39,213 nucleotides of DNA from Nocardia wallacei (GCF_029868745.1 NZ_JARWOP010000164.1:1-39213), one strand, 5' to 3'. Shown: positions 23,231 to 30,514, counted from the stretch's first letter. The notes: generated from the letters alone by a model not told the origin. Translations and numbers: made by a program.

Positions 23231-24190
23231 TCACCCGAGGAGAGCAGGCCCCGCTGCCTTCAAATCCTCGGGCTGCGTGTCGCTGTAGATGGACAACGAG
23301 ACTGCCGGGTCGTGACCGTGCCAGGCCGCCACAATGTGCACCGGGATGCCGAGTGCGAGCATGAGCGACACCGACGTGTTCCGCAGAACCTTCAGGGGGA
23401 TGCGCCGCAGCCCGGCGCGTCTGCTGATCCGCTGGAACTCGTCCGAGTACCACTCTGGCCGGACGGGCGTCCCGTCTTCGTGCACGGCGATCAGCCGATC
23501 GTCGGACCACGGGATGTCCAGCGTCAGGCATTCGTGTTTCTGCGCCGCCTTCAGCGCGCGCAGCGCCTCGGTCAGAACGGCGGGAGGTGGAAGATCACGA
23601 CGACTGCGGCGGGACTTCGGCAAGTTCTCCTCGGTCTCTGTGCCGATTGCCACTCGGCCCCGGCGAACTCGGAGCGCCGCGTCATCGAACCGGGACCACC
23701 GCATCCCCAACACTTCCGAGCGACGCACGCCGTAGATGGACAGCAGCCAGCACGCATGGAGCCGGTGCCCCCGCGCCTCCTCCCGGAAGCGCTTCACTTC
23801 AGCAACGGTCCACGACCTCGCTGCTTCGGCTGCGTCGTCATCCTCGGGAATCTCATCGCCGGGACGTTCCACGAGCGCAATCACGTTGCGCGGCAGCGCC
23901 CCCTGGTCCACGTAGGACTGAACCATGGCGCTAAGGGCCGTCAGAGTGGACTGGACGGTTACCGGCTTCACTCCGCGCGTGATCGAAACCAACTCAATGG
24001 CTGTGTATGTGGCGCGCCCGGCCCGGGTGATCCGACCTGCCCGGACGAGCGCCGACAGCGGGGTATGGATGTCCTTGCCGGGAAACTCCGCCTGGATCGT
24101 TCGGGCGGTGACGCCGGTCGGGTGCAGCGCGGTCAGGGCGGACGGCCTCCCGGGCCATTCGAGCGATCTCCGAGTAGAACTCGTCGTCAT
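23231..24190 (-). CDS. int: Tyrosine recombinase/integrase, N-terminally rearranged
   Basis: A 319-residue product with an intact-looking catalytic half. Conserved positions are Arg156 in YGVRRSEVLG, a Lys near 192, Arg270 in PLKVLRNTS, His293 in WHGHD and the nucleophile Tyr302 in SIYSD. The usual HxxR box reads KxxR. The N-terminus is abnormal: residues 18-65 look like the end of a winged-helix domain, and only the last part of the core-binding domain (VQSTLTALSAMVQSYVDQG) remains. An overlapping ORF in another frame (23994-24551) seems to carry the preceding part, so a frameshift or deletion fused two genes. It is probably inactive. It lies beside attL, reading towards it. Confidence 0.8.
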   Translation of the reverse strand: MTTSSTRRSLEWPGRPSALTALHPTGVTARTIQAEFPGKDIHTPLSALVRAGRITRAGRATYTAIELVSITRGVKPVTVQSTLTALSAMVQSYVDQGALPRNVIALVERPGDEIPEDDDAAEAARSWTVAEVKRFREEARGHRLHACWLLSIYGVRRSEVLGMRWSRFDDAALRVRRGRVAIGTETEENLPKSRRSRRDLPPPAVLTEALRALKAAQKHECLTLDIPWSDDRLIAVHEDGTPVRPEWYSDEFQRISRRAGLRRIPLKVLRNTSVSLMLALGIPVHIVAAWHGHDPAVSLSIYSDTQPEDLKAAGPALLG

Positions 24191-24551
24191 AGCCTCGCGC
24201 CCCTGGCTTCTGTGGAGGGCGCTTCTCCGGCGTGGAGAGCTGGGTCCAGTCGAACTCGCCGCCGCGCTCGAACATCGCGGCTACGGCCGCCAATCGCTGT
24301 AGGGGGATACACCGCAAGTCCTGCTGCGTAATCGGTACATCCGCGTCGGGCGCGCTGATTAGCAGTTCCACCACTCCGGTCCCATGCACCGTATCGGCCG
24401 TACGGATCTCGTAGACGAACTGATGTCCGGCCAGTCCGATGGCGTAAGGCCTGGAGCCGGACGTGAGACTCGCGTCTTGTACCTCACCCAGCTTGTTGCC
24501 CGGCGGTACGAATTCCAGTCGGTTTCGCTGCCATGCGTCCGGGCAACCCAC
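23994..24551 (-). pseudogene. Hypothetical element gene, probably frameshifted at its 3' end
   Basis: The first roughly 140 codons look like a real coding region, with LEFVPPGNKLGEV, GLAGHQFVYEIRTADTV and ARGYDDEFYSEIARMAREA. The YDDEFY...IA segment is common at the end of small actinobacterial element proteins just before a helix-turn-helix. After about residue 140 the frame turns into Arg/Pro-rich noise, while the neighbouring frame continues with ALTALHPTGVTARTI, so the original gene likely ran on in that frame. The start GTG 24551 has no clear ribosome site. The function is unknown. Confidence 0.5.
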
Positions 24552-24584
24552 AGGAGAACAACATCACGCGCCGAGGGTGGCAGG

Positions 24585-24740
24585 TTACGGCCCGTTCTCC
24601 TCCTCGATTCGCTGCCGGATCGTCTCCACGGTGCGGTCCCTCGGTATTCGCACGGGCCAGCAGATCGCCCCGACCAGTACGGCCAGCGGCAGGCCGATTG
24701 CGATCACGAACCCGAAGATGAGCCAGCCGTCCCCGCCCAC
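24585..24740 (-). CDS. Small single-pass membrane protein (51 aa)
   Basis: Starting at GTG 24740 the product begins MGGDGWLIFGFVIAIG. One hydrophobic segment runs through VGAICWPV and is followed by a charged helix RTVETIRQRIEEENGP. TAGGCG lies upstream of the start, and an in-frame TAG just before it fixes the start. It sits between the 88-aa gene and the broken gene on the same strand. Small membrane proteins of this form occur in actinobacterial integrated elements; the role is unknown. Confidence 0.55.
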   Translation of the reverse strand: MGGDGWLIFGFVIAIGLPLAVLVGAICWPVRIPRDRTVETIRQRIEEENGP

Positions 24741-24789
24741 GACTATCGCCTACCCGCGCGGTCCGGAATGGTCGACCATCGTGCGAAAC

Positions 24790-25056
24790 TCATTCGGGGG
24801 GAGACGGTTTCGACATCGGAAATGCCATCAGGGCGTGTAACTGGATTACGTCCAAGTGGTTCGGTGCCGGTGTGATCACCACATCGGCGTCCATTGCCCG
24901 CGCCTGATCCACCAACGGAATCAGACTCCAATCGGGAGGCCAAACGAGCACATAGCCCAGGCGGCGCGCCAGCCGCCGGACTCCCGCCGCATCCCATTCG
25001 AGCCAGGGACTCACCGCATGATCGACCCATCCGAGCGCGGTCGGTTGGTGTCGCAT
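24790..25056 (-). CDS. Conserved actinobacterial protein of unknown function (88 aa)
   Basis: The ATG at 25056 is preceded by a good GGAGGGG. The product reads MRHQPTALGWVDHAV, then DAAGVRRLARRLGYVLVWPP and AMDADVVITPAPNHLDVIQL. The alpha/beta pattern recalls short Nocardia/Rhodococcus proteins with the wording RSLARRLGY and DAVIAPS, whose function is not known. It is divergent from the three-gene module. An ORF extension to 25296 is non-coding promoter DNA. Confidence 0.6.
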   Translation of the reverse strand: MRHQPTALGWVDHAVSPWLEWDAAGVRRLARRLGYVLVWPPDWSLIPLVDQARAMDADVVITPAPNHLDVIQLHALMAFPMSKPSPPE

Positions 25057-25179
25057 CGCGTGCCCCTCCGTCGTGTGCTGGTTCCTCCGCGCGGGATGTG
25101 CCGGAATCGGAAGTTGAACGGCGACACCAGGGGAACCTGAAAAGCACGCTATGAGTGCGGCGTTCGTCGGCAACAGGAA

Positions 25180-25197
25180 ATTGCGCCATATTGCGCC
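25180..25197. promoter_or_regulatory. Two ATTGCGCC direct repeats, 10 bp apart
   Basis: ATTGCGCC occurs at 25180-25187 and 25190-25197, one helical turn apart, in the divergent promoter region. This arrangement suits binding of a regulator, possibly the XRE protein of the same module. Confidence 0.35.
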
Positions 25198-25237
25198 GAA
25201 TTGGCCAGCGGTGCGACGGCGGGCCGTCGATGATTGA

Positions 25238-25251
25238 GTGTGTCCACACAC
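25238..25251. promoter_or_regulatory. Inverted repeat GTGTGT-CC-ACACAC before the three-gene module
   Basis: A perfect 6-bp inverted repeat with a two-base spacer, 13 bases before the ATG at 25265 and just before its ribosome site. It is a candidate operator for autoregulation by the XRE-DUF5753 protein. Confidence 0.4.
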
Positions 25252-25264
25252 CATGGGAGGAACC

Positions 25265-25594
25265 ATGAAGCTCGAACGACTCGGCGGCGACAGCACAGAT
25301 GGTCAGAGCCCGACCCTGTTCCTCAGCGACCGGGGCACGTACGTTGCGCAGGGCTGGAGCACCGACGATCCCCGCACAATCGAGATTCCACACCGCTTGA
25401 TCCGGCACCTACAGCCCGGGACGTGCTTCGGTGCCCTGCTGCACGACACCGGGCACGGAACATTCATGCTCACGGGCGAGCCGGTTGCGGATGCCGAAGC
25501 GCTGGAACAGATCCGGTTGCCCGGCCACGAATCGGCGGTAGAACTAACCATTGAGACAGAGCGGAGGCGGGATGCAACACCTGGCGTTCGATGA
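25265..25594 (+). CDS. Small partner protein of the XRE-DUF5753 module (109 aa)
   Basis: Starts at ATG 25265 after GGAGG. The sequence MKLERLGGDSTDGQSPTLFL, DRGTYVAQGW, IPHRLIRHL and the end PGHESAVELTIE follow a pattern I associate with small proteins encoded beside DUF6879 and XRE-DUF5753 genes in Streptomyces and Nocardia. The function is unknown. It overlaps the next gene by 23 bases, so the three genes are an operon. Confidence 0.7.
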   Translation: MKLERLGGDSTDGQSPTLFLSDRGTYVAQGWSTDDPRTIEIPHRLIRHLQPGTCFGALLHDTGHGTFMLTGEPVADAEALEQIRLPGHESAVELTIETERRRDATPGVR

Positions 25595-26087
25595 TCTGGC
25601 GTACGCCTTCCGCACTCACCGCCGCGTATTCCACCTAGAGGTCCGTGACGACTACAGCGGGGTCGTTGGGGAAGCAGATCGAGTCCGCCGGTTCCTGGCC
25701 GGTGAACCGCAAGACCCTGCGGCCAGCGAGAGATGGCATGCGCTGATGCGGGAAGTCACCGGGTCGGGCTGCGCGGTGCAGCGGGTCCGGGTGGTCACCG
25801 AGCCTCACGGGGACTACATCCTGTTCTCGGTGGGTACGACGGCCGCGAATATCGAGGCGGGAGAAGACATCCGGTGGTTGCCTCGCCAGGACGCACCGCC
25901 CGACTTGCCAGATGACGATTGGTGGCTGTTCGATGACGATATGGCCGCGTACACGGTGTTCACCAGCGACGGGGCCGCGCTACCCGGTTGGGTGACGATC
26001 ACTGATCCGGCAGTCGTAGCGCACTACGCCCAACGCCGAGACGAGCTGTGGGCGAAAGCAATTCCGCACGACGAATACGCCAAGTGA
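25572..26087 (+). CDS. DUF6879 family protein
   Basis: A 171-residue protein: FDDLAYAFRTHRRVFHLEVRD at the start, then the RVRVVTEPHGDYI region, EDIRWLPR and DDDWWLFDDDMAAYTVFTSDG. These are hallmarks of DUF6879, a family found next to XRE-DUF5753 regulators in actinobacteria. The acidic WWLFDDD patch is the most conserved part. The biochemical role is unknown. The start ATG 25572 follows GGAGG. The stop overlaps the next GTG by four bases. Confidence 0.8.
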   Translation: MQHLAFDDLAYAFRTHRRVFHLEVRDDYSGVVGEADRVRRFLAGEPQDPAASERWHALMREVTGSGCAVQRVRVVTEPHGDYILFSVGTTAANIEAGEDIRWLPRQDAPPDLPDDDWWLFDDDMAAYTVFTSDGAALPGWVTITDPAVVAHYAQRRDELWAKAIPHDEYAK

Positions 26088-26920
26088 CCAACGTTGGTGA
26101 GGCGCGCCGCGACCTGGGAGCCCGATTGCGGGAGCTGCGGGTGGCGGCGCACCTGCGTGGTTACCAACTGGCGGAGCAAGCGGGCTGGCACCCGGCCAAG
26201 GTCTCTCGTATCGAGAACGGTGCGCAGGCGCTGAGCGAGGACGACTTGGCCGCCTGGTGCAGGATCACCGGAGCCGAGACTGAACACCCGGACCTGCTGG
26301 CTTCCGTGCGGAACATCTCCGCCGCCTGGATGGAATGGCGGCGCATCGTCAGCCACGGATACGCCAGCCATCAGCGCCAGATCAGCGGCATCGAGGAACG
26401 AACCGAACTCCTGCGCGGCTACGACCCGCAGGTGTTTCACGGGTTGTTGCAGACGGCGGACTATGCACGGGCACTGATGACAGCGGGCATGGAGTTCTTG
26501 AACACCAGCCGGGACCTGGATGCCGCCGTAGCCGCGCGGACGGAACGACAGCGGGTCCTCCACCACGGCCAGCACCGTTTGTACCTCCTCGTCGGTGAGC
26601 AAGCCCTCTGGACGACGGTAGGAAACGATGAGGTGATGGCGGGACAGCTGCGACATGTGCTCACACTGATGGACCTGCCCCGATTGGTGTTCGGGATTGT
26701 CCCGGCGAATAGTCGGTTCTTCCGGCGCACAACAGATTTCGTGCTATATGACCGGCGCAAGGTCCTGGTGGAGACGATCACCGCCGAGTCCACCATCACG
26801 CAGCCGCGTGAGATTGCGTTGTACGAGAAGGTTTTCACCGCACTGACCGAACAGGCAGTCCACGGAGTAGCGGCCCGCGAGATGATCGCCGCCGAACTGG
26901 AGCGGCGCGGCGCACCGTGA
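26084..26920 (+). CDS. XRE-family helix-turn-helix regulator with DUF5753
   Basis: A 278-residue regulator. The N-terminal XRE helix-turn-helix has RLRELRVAAHLRGYQLAEQA and WHPAKVSRIENG. The DUF5753 domain has IEERTELLRGYDPQVFHGLL, QTADYARALM, ARTERQRVL and LVGEQALWTTVG. This is the WhiJ-like type that occurs in many copies in Streptomyces and Nocardia, where members influence development or act with small partner proteins. GTG 26084 shares GTGA with the upstream stop. It is probably the regulator of its own three-gene operon. Confidence 0.87.
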   Translation: MTNVGEARRDLGARLRELRVAAHLRGYQLAEQAGWHPAKVSRIENGAQALSEDDLAAWCRITGAETEHPDLLASVRNISAAWMEWRRIVSHGYASHQRQISGIEERTELLRGYDPQVFHGLLQTADYARALMTAGMEFLNTSRDLDAAVAARTERQRVLHHGQHRLYLLVGEQALWTTVGNDEVMAGQLRHVLTLMDLPRLVFGIVPANSRFFRRTTDFVLYDRRKVLVETITAESTITQPREIALYEKVFTALTEQAVHGVAAREMIAAELERRGAP

Positions 26921-26958
26921 GGGCCAGTAAGACCGCAGATCAGGCACGGTTTCCAATG

Positions 26959-26981
26959 TGCCGTCAGTGTGCCAAGACGGG
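26959..26981 (+). repeat. Candidate integrase arm-type site, right
   Basis: TGCCGTCAGTGTGCCAAGAC is a near copy of the left site at 23191, in the same orientation and about 100 bases inside attR. Confidence 0.45.
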
Positions 26982-27078
26982 CACGTACGCGCTGGACGCA
27001 GCCGTGTCGCCTGGACAGAAAAGAGCCTCTGACCTGGACTGCACGGACCTACTTGGACACCGGATCACACTTCCGGGG

Positions 27079-27126
27079 TCACTCGTAATGAAAAGGTCGC
27101 GAGTTCGATTCTCGCAGGCGGCTCCA
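27079..27126 (+). repeat. attR: displaced 3' half of tRNA-Thr
   Basis: 48 bases matching 23093-23140 except at two T-stem base pairs, where both partners changed and pairing is kept. It has no acceptor 5' strand or D-arm, so it is not a tRNA gene. It is the 3' end that entry of the element displaced. Confidence 0.85.
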
Positions 27127-27169
27127 TATTTGTTCGGTGGCGGCTTGGTTTGCCCGGTCATGTGCCGTA

Positions 27170-27189
27170 TGCCGCCGTTGTGCCACCGC
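27170..27189 (+). repeat. Third arm-type site beyond attR
   Basis: ATGCCGCCGTTGTGCCACCG matches the left arm site at 16 of 20 positions and lies 43 bases past attR, the same relation that the left site has to attL. It hints at a second element to the right. Confidence 0.35.
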
Positions 27190-27259
27190 CGAAGTGAACA
27201 GCCGGTCATGCTGGAACCGTGACGGCTGTGTGCCCCAGGCTGAGCGGGGGTTTGCCGGG

Positions 27260-27265
27260 TACGTT
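27260..27265 (+). promoter_or_regulatory. -10 element TACGTT (leaderless)
   Basis: TACGTT is followed by six bases and then GTG 27272. No Shine-Dalgarno sequence is present. Confidence 0.4.
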
Positions 27266-27271
27266 GTGGGC

Positions 27272-27814
27272 GTGACCGCTGTGATTACGTCTCTGATCGC
27301 TGTTGCTGGCACCCTGCTCGGATCGACCGCGACTTTTCTGATCCAGCGCAGCACGGCTGCTCGTGGGGCTGCTGATTCCTTTGCGGAACAGCTGCGGCGG
27401 GACCGTCTCGAGGCGTTTCATGCTGTCAGTGTCGCTGCGACGAAGTTTCGTCACGGGCAGATCGAACGGTGGTATCTGATTCAGGAAGGGGACCCGGATG
27501 CGGAGGCGCTTCAGGCTGCGAAACGGCACTGCTACCAACTGCGCACCGACCTTCGGGATGCACTGCTGAAAGTTGAGTTGGTGATTGATGATCCACGATT
27601 GCAGGAGTTGGGCACCGCGGTCATCGATGCGATCCGGCAGATTCATCGAGCGACGACCCTTTCCGAGCACGTGGAATGTACTACCAAGGCCAGCAACGCG
27701 ATTCGCGCGTTCGTCAAGCACGCATCCATGCAGATCCAGACTCCGCCTGAGGTTCGCCGTCGGCAGCTCACGGGCGAAGCAGGTCGGCAAGTTCTGTCTC
27801 CAGCGGCCGATTAG
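27272..27814 (+). CDS. Membrane-anchored protein of unknown function (180 aa)
   Basis: An N-terminal transmembrane segment (TAVITSLIAVAGTLLGSTAT, then FLIQRS) is followed by a helical cytoplasmic domain with FAEQLRRDRLEAFHAVSVAA, YQLRTDLRDALLKVELVIDD and a C-terminal charged tail. Proteins with this opening are common in Nocardia and Streptomyces, but no function is known to me. The start was set at the GTG with the leaderless promoter; a GTG two codons earlier (27266) is possible. It lies just right of the element and may belong to an older insertion. Confidence 0.68.
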   Translation: MTAVITSLIAVAGTLLGSTATFLIQRSTAARGAADSFAEQLRRDRLEAFHAVSVAATKFRHGQIERWYLIQEGDPDAEALQAAKRHCYQLRTDLRDALLKVELVIDDPRLQELGTAVIDAIRQIHRATTLSEHVECTTKASNAIRAFVKHASMQIQTPPEVRRRQLTGEAGRQVLSPAAD

Positions 27815-27947
27815 CAGTGCTGCCGCGACCACTCCGCGCCGATGGTGCGGAAGCTTCGGTCGAGTACTTTGCCGGGTCTGCTCTGACAGCCCTCGCAACT
27901 GCCGCTGCGGACGAATTGATGTGGCGGGCCTCGACCTGCGAACTCCG

Positions 27948-28163
27948 TTACTCGGGGTCGTGCTTGCTGTAGTAGACGGTGATCGATGGCCAGTTGCCTT
28001 CTGCGGTGGGCTCGTTGTGCATGATCAGGTCTGCCACTGTGATGGGGCCGAGGGTCTCGATTGTGGATGCGACGGTGCGGAGCAGGGTTGGTACGTCTGC
28101 TTGGTTGGGGCCAGGGGGGTTCGCCTGGGAGAAGTGCAGCGTCTCGTAGCCGGTTGATGTCAT
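27948..28163 (-). CDS. Conserved small protein ending PSITVYYSK (71 aa)
   Basis: A 71-residue cytoplasmic protein: MTSTGYETLHFSQANPPGPN, then DVPTLLRTVASTIETLG and NWPSITVYY. The pattern is familiar from short conserved actinobacterial proteins of unknown function. GAGGG precedes the ATG. It is divergent from the 72-aa protein at 28251 with 87 bases between. Confidence 0.68.
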   Translation of the reverse strand: MTSTGYETLHFSQANPPGPNQADVPTLLRTVASTIETLGPITVADLIMHNEPTAEGNWPSITVYYSKHDPE

Positions 28164-28238
28164 GGGCCCTCGGGTTCGTCTTGAACTAACGGGTCAGGGG
28201 GAAGGGTAGGTGGTTTCGACCCGAGGTCGCTGGGGGCG

Positions 28239-28244
28239 TACCTT
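28239..28244 (+). promoter_or_regulatory. -10 element TACCTT (leaderless)
   Basis: TACCTT ends six bases before ATG 28251; no ribosome site is present. Confidence 0.4.
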
Positions 28245-28250
28245 CCCCGC

Positions 28251-28469
28251 ATGGCGCAACGGTTTGTTATGTGGCGGGTTGATGGGAAGACGCAGCCGAT
28301 GGTGGGGCGGGCGTTGTACTTCGACTTGACGTCCGAGGGGTTGAATGAGCCGGAGTTGTTGCAGGCGTTGGGGGGTGGGCGGATTGTGTCGCACACTATT
28401 CAGCATGATCCGGCGTATTCGGGGGCGGGGTCTTGGCTTGTGACGTTTGTGGTTGATATGGACGACTAG
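28251..28469 (+). CDS. Small protein of unknown function (72 aa)
   Basis: MAQRFVMWRVDGKTQPMVGR, then ALYFDLTSEGLNEPELLQAL and a beta-rich end GAGSWLVTFVVDMDD. The codon pattern is compatible with coding. It resembles a single compact alpha/beta domain. It is probably leaderless. The family is not recognised. Confidence 0.55.
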   Translation: MAQRFVMWRVDGKTQPMVGRALYFDLTSEGLNEPELLQALGGGRIVSHTIQHDPAYSGAGSWLVTFVVDMDD

Positions 28470-28478
28470 GGCGGGCTG

Positions 28479-29543
28479 TCAGCTGACCAAGCCCCGGCCT
28501 GTGGTGAGGGGGAGGTCTGCGGCGGTCAGGAGGCCGGGGCGGGCCTCGATTACCGCGGGGACGCAGCTGACCAGGCGGGCTGCGGTGCCGACGAGGCCCG
28601 CTTTGGCGTGGTCGCCGCCGCTGTAGAGCTGGAGGTCGAGTTGGTAGTCGGGCTCGCCCTTGACTTCTACTCGGTAGCAACCCTTTCCGGTGGGCTGGGG
28701 CCATTCGGGGGCCAGGTCGGGGTGTAGGCGGGTGATGTGTTCGAGGACGAAAACCGCGCGGCCCGAACGCATTCCGTTGACCTGGAAGCGGAGGGCGGCG
28801 GCGGTTCCGGCTTCGACGGTGCGGCCTGCGACCTCGAGCCGGTCGGGGGTGGGTAGGCGTTCGAAATGCTGTGTCACCTCGTCCAGTTCGACGTCCAGCG
28901 CGGCGGCGAGTTGGCGGACGACGCTGCCCCAGGCGAGGGTGAGGACGCCGGGTTGCAGGAGCAGGGGGAGGTCGTCGAGGGCGCTGCCGAAGCCCATGAT
29001 GTCGAACAGGACCTTCGGGTTGTCGTAGGTGGAGTAGTCCATCAGCTCCGAGCAGACGACCTGGTCGATGCGTTCGCTGCCGCTGGTGACCAGCAGTGGT
29101 AGCCAGTCGTTGGCCCAGCCGGGGTCGATGCCGTTCACCCACAGCGAGGCGCCGCCCTCCTCGGCCGCCGCCACGATCGGATCGATGGCCTCCGCGGGCA
29201 TTGTGCCGTAAGGGAATTGGAGGAATACGGGGCTGCTGGACACCACGTTGATGCCCGCCCGGAGGAAGGTCTTCAGGTCCTCGACGGCCTCCATGAGGCG
29301 GTTGTCGGCCATGGCGGTGTGCACGATGCAGTCGGGTTTCAGGGCGAGCAGCGCCTCGGCGTCGGTGGTGGCGAGGATGCCGGTCGGCTCGTCGAGGCCC
29401 GCCAGCTCGGCGGCGTCCTTGCCCTCTTTCGCCGTGCTGGAGACCCAGACTCCCACGAGTTCCAGTTCGGGCCGGGCGATTACGGATCGCAGCGACCACC
29501 GGCCGACATTGCCGGTGCTCCACTGCACTACGCGATAGGTCAT
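28479..29543 (-). CDS. Dihydrodipicolinate reductase-like NAD(P)-dependent dehydrogenase
   Basis: A 354-residue protein with an N-terminal Rossmann fold (YRVVQWSTGNVGRWSLRSV). It resembles mycobacterial proteins annotated as dihydrodipicolinate reductase-like or 2,4-diaminopentanoate dehydrogenase-like. Further motifs are DCIVHTAMADNRLMEAVED and VSSSPVFLQFPYGT. It is not the lysine-pathway DapB, which is shorter. The substrate is unknown; amine or carbonyl oxidoreduction is likely. The ATG at 29543 follows GGAG; upstream in-frame codons fall in the SDR gene. It is the second gene of a two-gene operon, 10 bases after the SDR. Confidence 0.82.
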   Translation of the reverse strand: MTYRVVQWSTGNVGRWSLRSVIARPELELVGVWVSSTAKEGKDAAELAGLDEPTGILATTDAEALLALKPDCIVHTAMADNRLMEAVEDLKTFLRAGINVVSSSPVFLQFPYGTMPAEAIDPIVAAAEEGGASLWVNGIDPGWANDWLPLLVTSGSERIDQVVCSELMDYSTYDNPKVLFDIMGFGSALDDLPLLLQPGVLTLAWGSVVRQLAAALDVELDEVTQHFERLPTPDRLEVAGRTVEAGTAAALRFQVNGMRSGRAVFVLEHITRLHPDLAPEWPQPTGKGCYRVEVKGEPDYQLDLQLYSGGDHAKAGLVGTAARLVSCVPAVIEARPGLLTAADLPLTTGRGLVS

Positions 29544-29553
29544 CGTGCTCTCC

Positions 29554-30342
29554 TCACAGATCCGGAAGTCCGAGTTCGAGGTTCGGGCTTTCGATGCCGC
29601 CGTCGACCTCGAGAATCTTTCCCGTGACGTAGCCCCCCGCACGGGAGCTCAGGTAGACGATGGCGGCCGCGATCTCCCACGGTTCGCCGAGGCGATGCAG
29701 CGGCGTGTCCGCCTCCATCCGCTGCTTGATCTCCGGCTGCTGCGCCACGACTTCCAGCGCGGAGGTGAGTACCGAGCCGACCGCGATCGCGTTCACCCGG
29801 ATGCGGGGCGCGAGATCCGTTGCGGCCAAACGGGTCCAGTGGGCCAGTGCCGCCTTCGCGGTGCCGTAGGCGAGGAAGCCGCGGCCGGGGGAACGGCCCA
29901 TCATCGAGCTGATATTGACGACCGAGCCGCCGTCGCCGGACAGCATGTGCGGCACCGCCGCCTGAGTGAGGGCGTGGGCGGTGGACACATTGAACCGGAA
30001 GGCGTCCTCGAGGAATTCCGGTGTGGTGGTGAGGAAGGTGTTCGGCATGGTGCCGCCGACATTGTTGACGACGATGTCGAGGCGGCCCAGTTCCGCGGCG
30101 GCGGTGTCGGCGAACGCGGTGACGGCCGACAGGTCGGACAGGTCGCAGGGCACGGTGACGACGCGGCGGCCGAGCGCGCGGATCCGGTCCGCCACCTCGT
30201 CCAGCTGGGCGGCGGTGCGGGCGGCGATGGCGACGTCGGCGCCGGCCTCGGCAAGGGCGAGCGCGGTAGCGGCGCCGATGCCGCGACCGGCGCCGGTGAC
30301 GACGGCGACGCGGCCGTCGAGGCGGAAGGTGTCCAGGATCAT
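29554..30342 (-). CDS. Short-chain dehydrogenase/reductase
   Basis: A 262-residue classical SDR. The cofactor motif TGAGRGIG is at 16-23, NNVG at 93-96, catalytic Ser146 and YGTAK with Tyr159 and Lys163. A final [15 protein letters not shown] tail ends the protein. AGGAGG lies 11 bases before ATG 30342. It is the first gene of an operon with the DHDPR-like dehydrogenase and is transcribed from the promoter at 30445-30472, divergent from a TetR gene. The substrate is unknown; steroid or fatty-acyl alcohols are frequent for such Nocardia loci (inference). Confidence 0.88.
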   Translation of the reverse strand: MILDTFRLDGRVAVVTGAGRGIGAATALALAEAGADVAIAARTAAQLDEVADRIRALGRRVVTVPCDLSDLSAVTAFADTAAAELGRLDIVVNNVGGTMPNTFLTTTPEFLEDAFRFNVSTAHALTQAAVPHMLSGDGGSVVNISSMMGRSPGRGFLAYGTAKAALAHWTRLAATDLAPRIRVNAIAVGSVLTSALEVVAQQPEIKQRMEADTPLHRLGEPWEIAAAIVYLSSRAGGYVTGKILEVDGGIESPNLELGLPDL

Positions 30343-30444
30343 CGCGAGGTGATTCCTCCTCCGGACCACCGCGCGGGCAGTCCTGTGTGTATCGGAAGCG
30401 GGTGCTCGCGCCGCGAATAGGACAGTGAGCACCGTCACACGCAG

Positions 30445-30472
30445 ACTTTAAGCAATAGTGCTTAATTGTCAA
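30445..30472 (-). promoter_or_regulatory. Promoter of the SDR operon
   Basis: A perfect -35 TTGACA (30472-30467) and -10 TAAAGT (30450-30445) are separated by 16 bases on the minus strand. Confidence 0.7.
30448..30465. promoter_or_regulatory. TetR operator TTAAGCA-N4-TGCTTAA
   Basis: A perfect 7-bp inverted repeat with a four-base spacer covers the spacer and half of the -10 of the SDR promoter and lies upstream of the TetR gene. Bound regulator would block transcription of both. Confidence 0.75.
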
Positions 30473-30514
30473 GACATACTTCTCAACATGCTGGTCGGAG
30501 GTTATTGTTCAGCT

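Larger units (their letters stand above)
23093..27126. mobile_element. Small integrated element in tRNA-Thr(CGT)
   Basis: A 48-base direct repeat (23093-23140 and 27079-27126) containing the 3' half of tRNA-Thr bounds 4.03 kb. The integrase gene lies next to the tRNA copy, the usual layout of elements that rebuild the tRNA on entry. Cargo is a 51-aa membrane protein, an 88-aa protein and a three-gene module with an XRE-DUF5753 regulator. No replication or transfer gene is present, and the integrase is rearranged, so this is a remnant that probably cannot move alone. Confidence 0.85.

Noticed and set aside
27079..27126. Second tRNA-Thr gene
   Set aside because: Only the 3' half is present; the acceptor 5' strand and D-arm are missing, so it is an att copy.
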